A stretch of 41,247 nucleotides of DNA from JAJAZB01 sp964244295 (GTDB lineage Bacteria; Bacteroidota; Bacteroidia; Cytophagales; Spirosomataceae): NCBI GenBank assembly GCA_964244295.1, contig CAXTIG010000053.1, positions 1 to 41,247 of the forward strand, given 5' to 3'. A program made the translations under genes and the position numbers. Under the pieces are notes generated by a model that worked only from the letters and a program-made list of their open reading frames with translations, was not told the origin of the DNA and did not search any database. This document shows, in pieces, positions 8,554 to 15,952 of this stretch (position 1 is the first letter of the stretch; every line of letters begins with the position of its first letter).

Positions 8554-9816
8554 CTACTTCGTCCCTTTCGCCCCCACAAACGTAGCCGGGTCGGGCGATT
8601 TGTAGAGTACGCCGCCGAGGGTGAGGCCAGCGGAATAATTGCGCGTGAAATCGGTGCGGCCCTTGCCCAGCGCCGGCGAACCGGTTTGGAGGCTGAAATC
8701 CCAGGCCGGGTTGAAGGTCGCATTTTTCAGGTCGGTGCTGAGCGGGTAGTTCACAAATTTCGGGTCGTTTTCGCCCGCTCCTTTACTGAGCAAGTCGTTG
8801 GCTCCGGATATAATTTCCGCCGTGGGTTGAAACTGCGCCACCGCATCCGTCGTGTAGCCGTAGTAAAACGTGTTGCTCGCTTTTGAGCGGGCATCTTCGG
8901 GTGCGGCTTTGTCGCGTTTGATGCCGAAACGGTCGTTGGCAAGCAGGTTGTTGTACAAATCGGCCCGCACCGATTTTTCGAGCCAAATCGAGCCGCCCTT
9001 CGTGGTGGGCCGCCGCCAGCCGGCGTTCAGGATCGTGTTGTTGTAGCCAATCACGTAAGCCTGGGGCGTGCGGTCGCCGGAGTTGGAGAGCTTCAGGCCG
9101 TTGGTGTTGGGGCTGTAAATCACGTTAAAGGCCACGTCGGCCACCACGCCCGATTTGATGTTTACCGCGTCGCCGTTGGCAATGCCCGTGGTGTAAAAGG
9201 TGTTGTTCGCCACGATGACTTTACCGCCTTCGAGGTACAGGCCGTCTTCGTAAAAATTGCGAATCGTGCTATTTTGCACCACCAGTTGGCCGTTCAGGTT
9301 GGGGTAGTACAGCACCGGCAGGCGCTCCCCGGCGGCGGCTTTGTAAAGACCCGCTTTTACCGAAGGCGAAGTCTCGGTGGTGGTAGCCCCGCCGTATTCG
9401 AGAATGGTGTTATTGAGCACGATTTCCGCGCTGGTCGGCCCGGCGACCAGGCCGCCCCAAAGGCCCCCGAATTCATTCTTCGCCACTTTCCAGGCATCCG
9501 GCACCGTGAATTTTACGGGAGCCGCCGCCGTGCCGAGGCTGTACAAATTGCCGCGAATCACGAACTCCGGTTTCAGCGTCGAATCGCTCATCAGCACGGT
9601 CACGCCTTCTTCGATGGTGAGCGTGGCACCAGCGGCCACTTGCAAATGCCCGGTCACTTTGTAGGTATTGCCTTTTTTCCAAACGCCGGATACCTCACCG
9701 CTGACGCCCTCGACGGTGACGGGTTTTTCAACGGGCGTGGTCGGGTCGTCGCTGTTTTTGGAACAGCCGGTGAAGAGCAGGGCGGTCAGAACCGCGAGGG
9801 GGAGGAGGTTTTTCAT
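8554..9816 (-). CDS. Right-handed beta-helix lipoprotein, function unknown
   Basis: A 420-residue protein starting at the ATG at 9816 with a clear lipoprotein signal (MKNLLPLAVLTALLFTGC, C18), followed by a polar linker. An upstream ATG at 9876 in frame would only add a tail without signal character. The body contains repeating short strands with N/G turns (NTILEYGG, QNSTIRNFYEDGLYL, ANNTFYTTG, FNVIYSPNTNGLKLSNS), the pattern of parallel beta-helix (pectate-lyase-like) proteins. No catalytic motif is recognisable. Its place between a TonB-dependent receptor and a phytase suggests an accessory surface protein of that uptake system, perhaps substrate binding. This is inferred from position only. 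Confidence 0.72.
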   Translation of the reverse strand: MKNLLPLAVLTALLFTGCSKNSDDPTTPVEKPVTVEGVSGEVSGVWKKGNTYKVTGHLQVAAGATLTIEEGVTVLMSDSTLKPEFVIRGNLYSLGTAAAPVKFTVPDAWKVAKNEFGGLWGGLVAGPTSAEIVLNNTILEYGGATTTETSPSVKAGLYKAAAGERLPVLYYPNLNGQLVVQNSTIRNFYEDGLYLEGGKVIVANNTFYTTGIANGDAVNIKSGVVADVAFNVIYSPNTNGLKLSNSGDRTPQAYVIGYNNTILNAGWRRPTTKGGSIWLEKSVRADLYNNLLANDRFGIKRDKAAPEDARSKASNTFYYGYTTDAVAQFQPTAEIISGANDLLSKGAGENDPKFVNYPLSTDLKNATFNPAWDFSLQTGSPALGKGRTDFTRNYSAGLTLGGVLYKSPDPATFVGAKGTK

Positions 9817-9921
9817 GGGAAATTTTAGGAGTTGAAATCGGGTTGAAAAAGGTAACTGCCTCAGTTTTTTTGCCAAAGACTGAGGTGGTGAGTAAATTTC
9901 TTATAGGTCCTATCCCTGAGT

Positions 9922-10023
9922 TGTCATCCCGACGCAGGAGGGATCTCGTTAGACTACCAAGTACATTGGCTACTGGCAAGGGGTCTGTGGGGCCAACGAG
10001 ATCCCTCCTGCGTCGGGATGACA
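9922..10023. repeat. Long inverted repeat, 29-bp perfect arms (GTCATCC family)
   Basis: Arms 9922-9950 and 9995-10023 are perfect complements starting TGTCATCCCGACGCAGGAGG; the loop is 44 bp. It separates the TonB-receptor gene from the beta-helix lipoprotein gene. Twenty-three nucleotides of its right arm (10001-10023) recur exactly at 33776-33798. Confidence 0.93.
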
Positions 10024-10054
10024 TCCTGTTCAGGATGACAGCCGGATATGGGTT

Positions 10055-12805
10055 TCAAAATTTATAGCGCACCCCCACCAGGTACGAGCGCTGGTAAAAA
10101 TCCCGGCGAATCAGTGTTTTGCCGGAGAGGGTTTGGAACGGAATGCCTTCGTTTTTCACGCTCGAATTTTTGGTAAACACCTCCAGCGGCGTGTCGAGCA
10201 GGTTGGCCGCTTTCAGGAAAAACCCCAGGCCGTTTTTACCCGTTTTTTCGAGCGAAGCGTCCATTTGCACGAAACCTTTCTGCCAGAGGTCGTTGTCGAC
10301 AAATTGCGAGACGGTGTTGATGCGCTCGCCGGTGTAGTTTCCGGCCAGTTGCGCGTCCCAACCGGTTTCGGTGTTTTTGTACAGCAGCGTCAGATTCGCC
10401 ACGTGGGCCGACTGCCCGTACAGCGGGCGGGTTTGCTCGACGGTGATGGTTTCCAAATCGCCTTTTCCGTTGCGGATGCGCTTCGATTTGGCCGTCGTAA
10501 TCCGCGAGTGGGTGTAGGTGTAGTTGGCCTTGAGGCCCCAGTTTTTGAGGTACTTGATAAAATCGAGTTCGAGGCCGTAGTTCTGGGCGGTGCCGAAATT
10601 GCCGGGCGCGTAGTACGTGTCCTGCCCGCGAATCGCGTCGCGCTGGAGAGTGTACTCGATGGGGTCCTGGATGCGCTTGTAAAACAGCCCGGCCATGAAT
10701 TGCTCCGAGGGGCGGGGAAACACTTCGTAGCGCAGGTCGAGGTTATCGGCGATGGCTCGTTTCAGGTCGGGGTTGCCGCGTTCCTGGTATTCTTCCTGGA
10801 CGAGGCGGTAGGGTACGATTTCAAAAAATCCGGGGCGGTTGAGCGAGCGGAAGTACGAAGCCCGCAAATTGGTGTTGGGCCGGGGCATCAGCCGCAGGTG
10901 CAGGCTGGGCAACACGTCAGTGTATTGCTGCCGACCCGTCGGACGGTCTTCGCCGATTTGAAAACGCATCGCGTAACCCTGGTTGGTGGCTTCTACCCGC
11001 GCCCCGCCGACCAGTTCAAAGTGGCTATTAAAAATTTTGAACTGCCCGTACCCCGCCGAAATCACCTCGTTGGCGTCGTAGCTCAACGCCGTGGCAACGG
11101 CCCCCAGGGGGTTTTGCACCGTCCAGGCGATGTCGGCGTAGGTTGAAAAATCTTCACCGTACCGGGCCAGCAAATTCGTGGGGCGGAGTTGGTAGTTGTT
11201 GTAAAAATTGTCCCGCCGCTTGTCGCGGTACAGCCCGCCCAGCGACCAATCCACGGGTAGCCCGGCGAGTTTGGCCGAGTACGTCAGGTCGAGGTAGCCC
11301 GCCAGATCGCGGTCGGTGTTGTGTTCCCAGCGCCGGTACGAATTGCCCACCGTCGTGCGCTGTTCCACGTTGGCCTTGCGCTCGCCCAGCAGCGGAACGT
11401 TGGTCTGGTCGGGCACCGCGTTGCTGGCCCGCGAGTACACCGCCGCCCAGTGGACTTTCAGCGCCTCCAACCGGTGGTCGCCCTGAAGGGTGCTCGTGAA
11501 AATCTGCTGCCGGGTCAGGCGCGAGCGGGTCGCGTAGCCCAGCGTGGCATTGCCGAGTTCGGCGTCGTAGCCGCCGATGGTGAGTTGGGTGGTTTTGGTT
11601 TCGCGCACCTGGACGTTCCGCAGGTTCATCAGCGCGACGTAGCCAGAGAGTTTGTGGCGTGCGTTCAGCCGAAAATCCAGCTTTGCGTGCAGGCCCAGGC
11701 GAGTTTGTTGCTCGGAATACTGCCGTTCGTTCTGGTCGGTAAGCGTCACGCCGCGCAGCGTGTCCACGGTTTCGGCGTTGAAAAACAGGCTGTTGCTGCC
11801 CCGGTAGGTGTTCTGAAAACTTCCGGCCAGCACCACGCCGAGTCGGTTGTCGAAAAACCGATTTCCCACCGCCAGCCCGGCGAGCAGGTTGGGTGAGGGC
11901 CGCCCGCGATCGTAGCTGGACGTGGCTTTGGAAAAATCCCCCGGCACCGCGCTGTACTGGTTGCCGTTGGTTTCGTAAGGCGATTTTGCCGAGACGTTTT
12001 TCGCGTTAAACCCGACAAAATCCCGGTTCAGAAACAACTCGCTGTAGCCCGTCGAGAGGTTGGCCGTAAGGCTGAAGCGGTCGGGGGCGTCGCGCATCAC
12101 CAGGTTGATGGCCCCGCCAATGGCGTCGCCTTCGAGGTTGGGCGTCAGGGCTTTGTACACTTCGAGGCGGTCGAGGAGTTCCGAGGGAAAAATGTCGAGC
12201 GGCACGTAGCGGTAGCGGTTGTCAGGGCTGGGGATTTTCACTCCGTTCACCAGCGTGTAGTTGTAGCGCTTGTCCATGCCGCGCAGGATGGCGTGCTGCC
12301 CGTCGCCGTTGGAATTGCGCTCGATGGACACGCCTGACACGCGCTGAATCACGTTGGCGACGGTCAAATCGGGTGAAAGTTGGATAGTCCGGCCCGACAC
12401 CACGTTCATCACCTGCGGGGCATTGCGCTCCAGGCTGCGGGCGGTGTAGTCACTGGCCCCGTCGCGCTTGGCGACGACCGAGACCTCGGCCAGCGTTTGC
12501 TGAACCGGTTCCATCGAAAAATCGAGCGTCAGCACTTCCCCGAGGCCAACCTGGATTTCGCGAACGATGGTTTTGTACGTGACGAAACTCAGCCGCAGAC
12601 GGTACGTTCCGGCGGGCACGTCCCGAATCACGTAGCTACCGTCCAAACCCGAAACGCCGTGCCAGTTCGTGCCCTCCAGCAACAGGTTGACCCCCGTGAC
12701 CGGCTCGCCGGTCGCCAACTCGACGGCCCGGCCCCGGACGGTGCCGGAGTGGGCCTGGACGGCCAGGAAAAGTCCGAAAAATAACGTGAGTACCCCTTGT
12801 TTCAT
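10055..12805 (-). CDS. TonB-dependent outer membrane receptor
   Basis: This 916-residue protein has a signal peptide (1-19, ...LAVQAHS), a carboxypeptidase-regulatory-like beta-sandwich (about 22-105: GRAVELATGEPVTGVNLLLEG), a plug domain (about 120-250, including LRGMDKRYNYTLVNG and the conserved EGDAIGGAINLVMRD near 222-235) and a C-terminal 22-strand barrel region ending in aromatic F (YLVGVRYKF). It lacks an STN domain and is FecA/CirA-like rather than SusC-like. The genes downstream encode a beta-helix lipoprotein and a beta-propeller phytase, so the ligand may be phytate, inositol phosphates or a metal complex (inference). The leader upstream of the ATG is about 250 nt, GC-rich, with operator-like repeats at 13023-13060. 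Confidence 0.92.
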   Translation of the reverse strand: MKQGVLTLFFGLFLAVQAHSGTVRGRAVELATGEPVTGVNLLLEGTNWHGVSGLDGSYVIRDVPAGTYRLRLSFVTYKTIVREIQVGLGEVLTLDFSMEPVQQTLAEVSVVAKRDGASDYTARSLERNAPQVMNVVSGRTIQLSPDLTVANVIQRVSGVSIERNSNGDGQHAILRGMDKRYNYTLVNGVKIPSPDNRYRYVPLDIFPSELLDRLEVYKALTPNLEGDAIGGAINLVMRDAPDRFSLTANLSTGYSELFLNRDFVGFNAKNVSAKSPYETNGNQYSAVPGDFSKATSSYDRGRPSPNLLAGLAVGNRFFDNRLGVVLAGSFQNTYRGSNSLFFNAETVDTLRGVTLTDQNERQYSEQQTRLGLHAKLDFRLNARHKLSGYVALMNLRNVQVRETKTTQLTIGGYDAELGNATLGYATRSRLTRQQIFTSTLQGDHRLEALKVHWAAVYSRASNAVPDQTNVPLLGERKANVEQRTTVGNSYRRWEHNTDRDLAGYLDLTYSAKLAGLPVDWSLGGLYRDKRRDNFYNNYQLRPTNLLARYGEDFSTYADIAWTVQNPLGAVATALSYDANEVISAGYGQFKIFNSHFELVGGARVEATNQGYAMRFQIGEDRPTGRQQYTDVLPSLHLRLMPRPNTNLRASYFRSLNRPGFFEIVPYRLVQEEYQERGNPDLKRAIADNLDLRYEVFPRPSEQFMAGLFYKRIQDPIEYTLQRDAIRGQDTYYAPGNFGTAQNYGLELDFIKYLKNWGLKANYTYTHSRITTAKSKRIRNGKGDLETITVEQTRPLYGQSAHVANLTLLYKNTETGWDAQLAGNYTGERINTVSQFVDNDLWQKGFVQMDASLEKTGKNGLGFFLKAANLLDTPLEVFTKNSSVKNEGIPFQTLSGKTLIRRDFYQRSYLVGVRYKF

Positions 12806-13022
12806 AGCAGGAAGCGGACCGTTCGGCCCGGTTGCAACCGCGCTTTTCCCAAACCAGAATCGGCTGGGAAGCGTCGGCGAAACAAAGGTGGGGGAAGGGG
12901 CAGCGGCCCGTCAAATCCAGCCCGCTACAAAAAGGCAACGAGAGGAAAGGGGGCGTTAACAAAAGAGCAACGGCGTGAACAAGGCTTCGTTAAATAGTTG
13001 CTTTTCAAAGACTTGACCCGTT

Positions 13023-13060
13023 ACAAACTGCCATTAAGTTTGTGTTAACAAACTGTTAAC
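13023..13060 (-). promoter_or_regulatory. Operator-like repeats upstream of the TonB receptor gene
   Basis: Within an AT-rich island the word ACAAACT occurs at 13023-13029 and 13048-13054, with its complement AGTTTGT at 13037-13043. The last two form a perfect 7-bp inverted repeat with a 4-bp spacer. GTTAAC also occurs twice (13044-13049, 13055-13060). Such arrays suit a regulator binding site or promoter for the minus-strand receptor gene about 220 bp downstream. No clear Bacteroidota TAnnTTTG/TTTG pair is visible. The rest of the 399-bp gap (12806-13204) holds only the hairpin at 13082-13181 and GC-rich leader. Confidence 0.3.
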
Positions 13061-13081
13061 CCGGCGTGAGGTGCGTTTTTC

Positions 13082-13181
13082 AAACGCGGCGGTCACCCTG
13101 AGCGAAGTCGAAGGGTGTGCGGTGGGGGAGCGCTGGCCTGCCGCACACCCTTCGACTTCGCTCAGGGTGACCGCCGCGTTT
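13082..13181. repeat. Long inverted repeat, 41-bp perfect arms (GTCACCCTGAGC family)
   Basis: Arms 13082-13122 and 13141-13181 are perfect complements, starting AAACGCGGCGGTCACCCTGA; the loop is 18 bp. It lies just after the stop codon of the TPR regulator (13205, minus strand), so it could end that transcript. It is one of three GTCACnCTGAGC elements in the window (also 25815 and 38840). Confidence 0.94.
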
Positions 13182-13204
13182 TAACTGTACAGACTGCTTC
13201 AAAG

Positions 13205-14788
13205 TCAGGCAACCCCCTGCACAAACGCCGTCAACGACTCCCCCTCGCCGAGTTTGAGTTTCTTGCGGAGCCGGTAACGGGCCACCCGCAGGCTATCGGG
13301 GGCGATGCCGAGCAGGGTTGCCACGTCGGCGGAGGCGACGTTCATTTTTAGGAGCGCCACCAGTCGCAGGTCGGCGGCGCTTAGGTCGGGGAATTGCCGG
13401 GTGAGGGCGTTGAAAAAGTGCGGATGCACCTGCTCGAAACTGGCCCGGAAGTCCTCCCAGTGCCGGTCCTGCCCGAAACTCTGCCCGATGCTTTGCACCA
13501 CCTGCTTCACCTGCTTGCGCTGGTCGCGGCGGTCGTCTTTGAGAATACCGGTCAGGTTCGTTCGTAGGTCTTCGAGCACCTGGTTTTTCTGAATCAAATG
13601 CAGGGTGTGGGCCGAAAGGGCCTGGCTGTTTTGTTCGAGCCGGTGTTTGAGGGCCTGCTCCTCGAGTTGCTGGTTTTTCAAATCCACGTTCATCAACCGG
13701 ATTTTCAGCCGTTGCCGACTGATGACCACCGCCCCGAGTACGCCCAACAGCAACAGTCCCAAACCCACCGCCGCCATCACAAGCCCGTCTTGTTTTTTCT
13801 GGGCGTTGAGGCGGGCGATTTCGGTTTCTTTCTGTTCGACTTCGTACAGGGTTTGCAAAAACGCAATCTGTCGGTTGTTTTCGGCGGCGTAAATCTCATC
13901 GACCAGCGCCCGACTGCGCTCGATGTATTCGTAAGCACTGTCAGGCTGGTTCATCAGCCGGTAGCTTTTGGCGATATCGCGGTAGGCGCTGCCGAGTTGG
14001 TATTTTTCGCCGTAGCGCGCCGAAATCGCCACCGCCTGCCCCGACAGCGCTAGACCCCGAACGTAGCGCCCCGTTTTCCGAAACACGTCGCCGAGGTTGT
14101 TGATGATTTCGACCTGCGCCAACTCGTGGCCCGTTTGCTGAGTGAGGGTCAGCGCGTTTTGATAGTAAAAATGGGCCGAATCGTACTGCGCCCGGTCTTC
14201 AAAAATGCTGGCGATGTTTTCGTAAATCTTGGCCAAATCCGCCGAATCCCCGGCGGCGCGGGCGGTGGCGAGCGCCCGCTGCTGGGTGGCGAAAGCCCGG
14301 TCGGGTTGGCCGGTTTTTTCGTAAATGTGCCCGATGTTGCCGAGTGTTCGCGCTTCCCCGGCCCGGTTGCGGGTGCGGCGGTACACGCTTAGTGCTTCCT
14401 CAAACTGCTTCAGGGCCAAGGTACTTTGCCGGTTATAGTAGTACACCGTGCCGAGTTCGTTGAGGTTGCGTGCGAGGCGGTCGGCTTCGTTGGCGGCCCG
14501 AAATAATTTCTGCGCCTGAAGCAGGGAACCGATGGCGCGGGCGTAACCGCTGCGGGAAAAAAAGAGCAGGCCGAGTTCCTGCAAGGCGTCCGCTTCGGCC
14601 ACGGTATTCCGGGTTTGAACGGCCCGCTGGAGGGAAGTCCGAATGGCGCGGTAGGCGGAGTCCGGTGGTTGGCGGGTGCGGGATTCGGGGAAGTCGGGCG
14701 TTTGCGCGGCGGCGCTCAAACCCCAGAGCAGGAAAAAACCAGCGCTCAGGCGGTTGAAAATTTCCCGGAAATGAAACGGTCGGCGCAT
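13205..14788 (-). CDS. TPR-repeat, membrane-anchored HTH transcriptional regulator
   Basis: This 527-residue protein has a signal sequence (1-28, ...GLSAAAQ), tandem tetratricopeptide repeats (about 40-290, with recurring AxxLxxLGxxYxxxG and YENIASIFEDRAQYDSA units), one transmembrane helix near 331-351 (VMAAVGLGLLLLGVLGAVVI), a coiled coil (about 355-410) and a C-terminal LuxR-type helix-turn-helix (about 465-527: LVALLKMNVASADVATLLGI). This layout is common in Bacteroidota: periplasmic TPRs sense or bind a partner and a cytoplasmic HTH binds DNA. It precedes the TonB receptor gene on the same strand and may control the phytase/receptor set (inference). A 7-bp stem-loop (14803-14828) lies just upstream of the ATG. 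Confidence 0.85.
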   Translation of the reverse strand: MRRPFHFREIFNRLSAGFFLLWGLSAAAQTPDFPESRTRQPPDSAYRAIRTSLQRAVQTRNTVAEADALQELGLLFFSRSGYARAIGSLLQAQKLFRAANEADRLARNLNELGTVYYYNRQSTLALKQFEEALSVYRRTRNRAGEARTLGNIGHIYEKTGQPDRAFATQQRALATARAAGDSADLAKIYENIASIFEDRAQYDSAHFYYQNALTLTQQTGHELAQVEIINNLGDVFRKTGRYVRGLALSGQAVAISARYGEKYQLGSAYRDIAKSYRLMNQPDSAYEYIERSRALVDEIYAAENNRQIAFLQTLYEVEQKETEIARLNAQKKQDGLVMAAVGLGLLLLGVLGAVVISRQRLKIRLMNVDLKNQQLEEQALKHRLEQNSQALSAHTLHLIQKNQVLEDLRTNLTGILKDDRRDQRKQVKQVVQSIGQSFGQDRHWEDFRASFEQVHPHFFNALTRQFPDLSAADLRLVALLKMNVASADVATLLGIAPDSLRVARYRLRKKLKLGEGESLTAFVQGVA

Positions 14789-14896
14789 GGTGACGAACCC
14801 CGATGCGGCGTTTGGAACGATGCCGCATGGAACTCGTGAAGGTACGTGGCGGCGGGGAATGCGGGTGTGAAGTTTTTGTTAAGTTGTTCCTCCCCG

Positions 14897-14906
14897 CCCC
14901 CCCCCC
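14897..14906. repeat. C10 homopolymer tract
   Basis: A run of ten C (G10 on the coding strand) lies 109-118 bp upstream of the TPR regulator ATG and beside the hairpin starting at 14911. Tracts of this length can slip during replication, and between genes they sometimes vary promoter spacing. No promoter can be placed here with confidence. Confidence 0.6.
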
Positions 14907-14910
14907 GCCT

Positions 14911-15035
14911 GCTGTCATCCTGAGCTTGCGAAGGACCTCGTTGGACCACCGGAAAGTTGACCGGTGACCCAGCGGTAGCTGATCGCCGATTAAACGGAGG
15001 GCCAACGAGCTCCTTCGCAAGCTCAGGATGACAGC
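14911..15035. repeat. Long inverted repeat, 34-bp arms with one mismatch (GTCATCC family)
   Basis: Arms 14911-14944 and 15002-15035 pair with one mismatch, starting GCTGTCATCCTGAGCTTGCG. The 57-bp loop begins ACCACCGG. The inner module GGACCTCGTTGGACCACC resembles that of the elements at 9922 and 30610. It lies directly after the DUF2752 stop codon (15044, minus strand). Confidence 0.92.
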
Positions 15036-15043
15036 GAGGGGAT

Positions 15044-15460
15044 TTATTCCACCGGAGCCAGCCATTCAAATGGTGCCCCCGGCACGTTTCGCAGAATCCA
15101 GAACAAACAAATCAGCGCGAAAATCGCCAGAATCACTTCCTGGCGGCGGTAGGCGGCGGGAAGCTCGCCGTGGCCACGCAGGTAATTACGCAGGTCAAGC
15201 ACGAAGCCGAGCAGGGCGTAGGGCAGGGCCAGCATGAGCAGAGCATTGTTGTGAAAGGCCTCGCCGAACCGCCCGTGCAGCAAGGCGTGCAACGCCCGTT
15301 GCGCCCCACAACCGGGGCAGTGCAGGCCGGTAACTTTGCGAAACAGACACACTGGAAAAAATGCCTCCTGCGTCGGGTTGAAGCGGTAATACAGCAATCC
15401 AACCGCCAGAACGGCCAGCCCCAGCGACCAGTACAGCAAGCGCCGGGAAAGAAAGGTCAT
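15044..15460 (-). CDS. DUF2752 small membrane protein
   Basis: A 138-residue inner-membrane protein of the usual size for DUF2752. It has an N-terminal hydrophobic helix (LLYWSLGLAVLAVGLLYYRF), the family signature TGLHCPGCGAQRALHALLHG with a CPGCG motif, and two more predicted helices (NNALLMLALPYALLGFVL and EVILAIFALICLFWIL). The molecular role of the family is unknown. The conserved cysteines suggest metal or thiol chemistry, but that is speculative. It follows a CD225 protein gene after 53 bp on the same strand; small CD225/TM2 and DUF2752 genes are commonly adjacent in Bacteroidota. Confidence 0.85.
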   Translation of the reverse strand: MTFLSRRLLYWSLGLAVLAVGLLYYRFNPTQEAFFPVCLFRKVTGLHCPGCGAQRALHALLHGRFGEAFHNNALLMLALPYALLGFVLDLRNYLRGHGELPAAYRRQEVILAIFALICLFWILRNVPGAPFEWLAPVE

Positions 15461-15513
15461 CGGAAACGTAACAAGTGGCCCGACCAGTCGAGGGTCGGGT
15501 CAGACTCGGGAAA

Positions 15514-15834
15514 CTAACGCGGAAAGTTGCCGTAGGGTGATTTACCCTGCATGGCAGCGAAGAAAATGGCTCCGTAAAACAGCATAATTCCCAGCCACAG
15601 CACCACGCCGACGGCCAGCGGAATGAGCGTCCAGAGCCGGGCCTGCCGGGCGTCTTCGGTGGCGCCGGCGTAGTCGCCGTGGCCGTATTTGGTGTCTACG
15701 CGGGAGGCGTAGACCACGCCTACGATGCCGAGCCAGTTGCAGCAAAACAGGGTGACGAGAATGGCCGGGATGAGCCAGTTGTTGGGTTTCGGCTGGGCGT
15801 AGCCGGGCGAAGGAGGGTAGGGAGTGGGTTCCAT
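15514..15834 (-). CDS. CD225/dispanin family small membrane protein
   Basis: A 106-residue protein with a Pro/Tyr-rich N terminus (MEPTPYPPSPGYAQPKPN) and two hydrophobic helices (WLIPAILVTLFCCNWLGIVGVV and LIPLAVGVVLWLGIML) flanking a short polar loop with YASRVDTKYGHGDYAGA. This is the CD225 (interferon-induced transmembrane protein-like) pattern, with the double cysteine in the first helix. The role in bacteria is unknown; the eukaryotic relatives affect membrane fusion. It is the first gene of a probable two-gene unit with DUF2752 and is divergent from the GH9 gene. Confidence 0.85.
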   Translation of the reverse strand: MEPTPYPPSPGYAQPKPNNWLIPAILVTLFCCNWLGIVGVVYASRVDTKYGHGDYAGATEDARQARLWTLIPLAVGVVLWLGIMLFYGAIFFAAMQGKSPYGNFPR

Positions 15835-15908
15835 GAACAGGGGGAGGGGAAAATTTCGGGTTAATTCTACGATAAAAACCGGAATTTTTCAGCCGCCCGT
15901 CGAAAAGG

Positions 15909-15933
15909 TTCCGCCTCCGTTTTTTTGGCGGAA
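15909..15933. repeat. Small hairpin upstream of the GH9 gene
   Basis: TTCCGCC (15909-15915) pairs with GGCGGAA (15927-15933) around an 11-nt loop ending in seven T. It lies 19 bp before the GH9 ATG in the 118-bp divergent gap. It may influence translation or be part of the intergenic hairpin habit of this genome; no other signal is evident in the gap. Confidence 0.5.
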
Positions 15934-15952
15934 TCCGGTTAGATTCGTCCCC

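Noticed and set aside
12806..13022. Possible riboswitch in the long receptor leader
   Set aside because: I could not find a conserved core of cobalamin, TPP or other known riboswitch types; the leader is GC-rich without a clear fold.
14433..15065. 210-residue minus-strand open frame before the TPR regulator
   Set aside because: It runs through the hairpin at 14911-15035 and overlaps the regulator gene in another frame; no family features.
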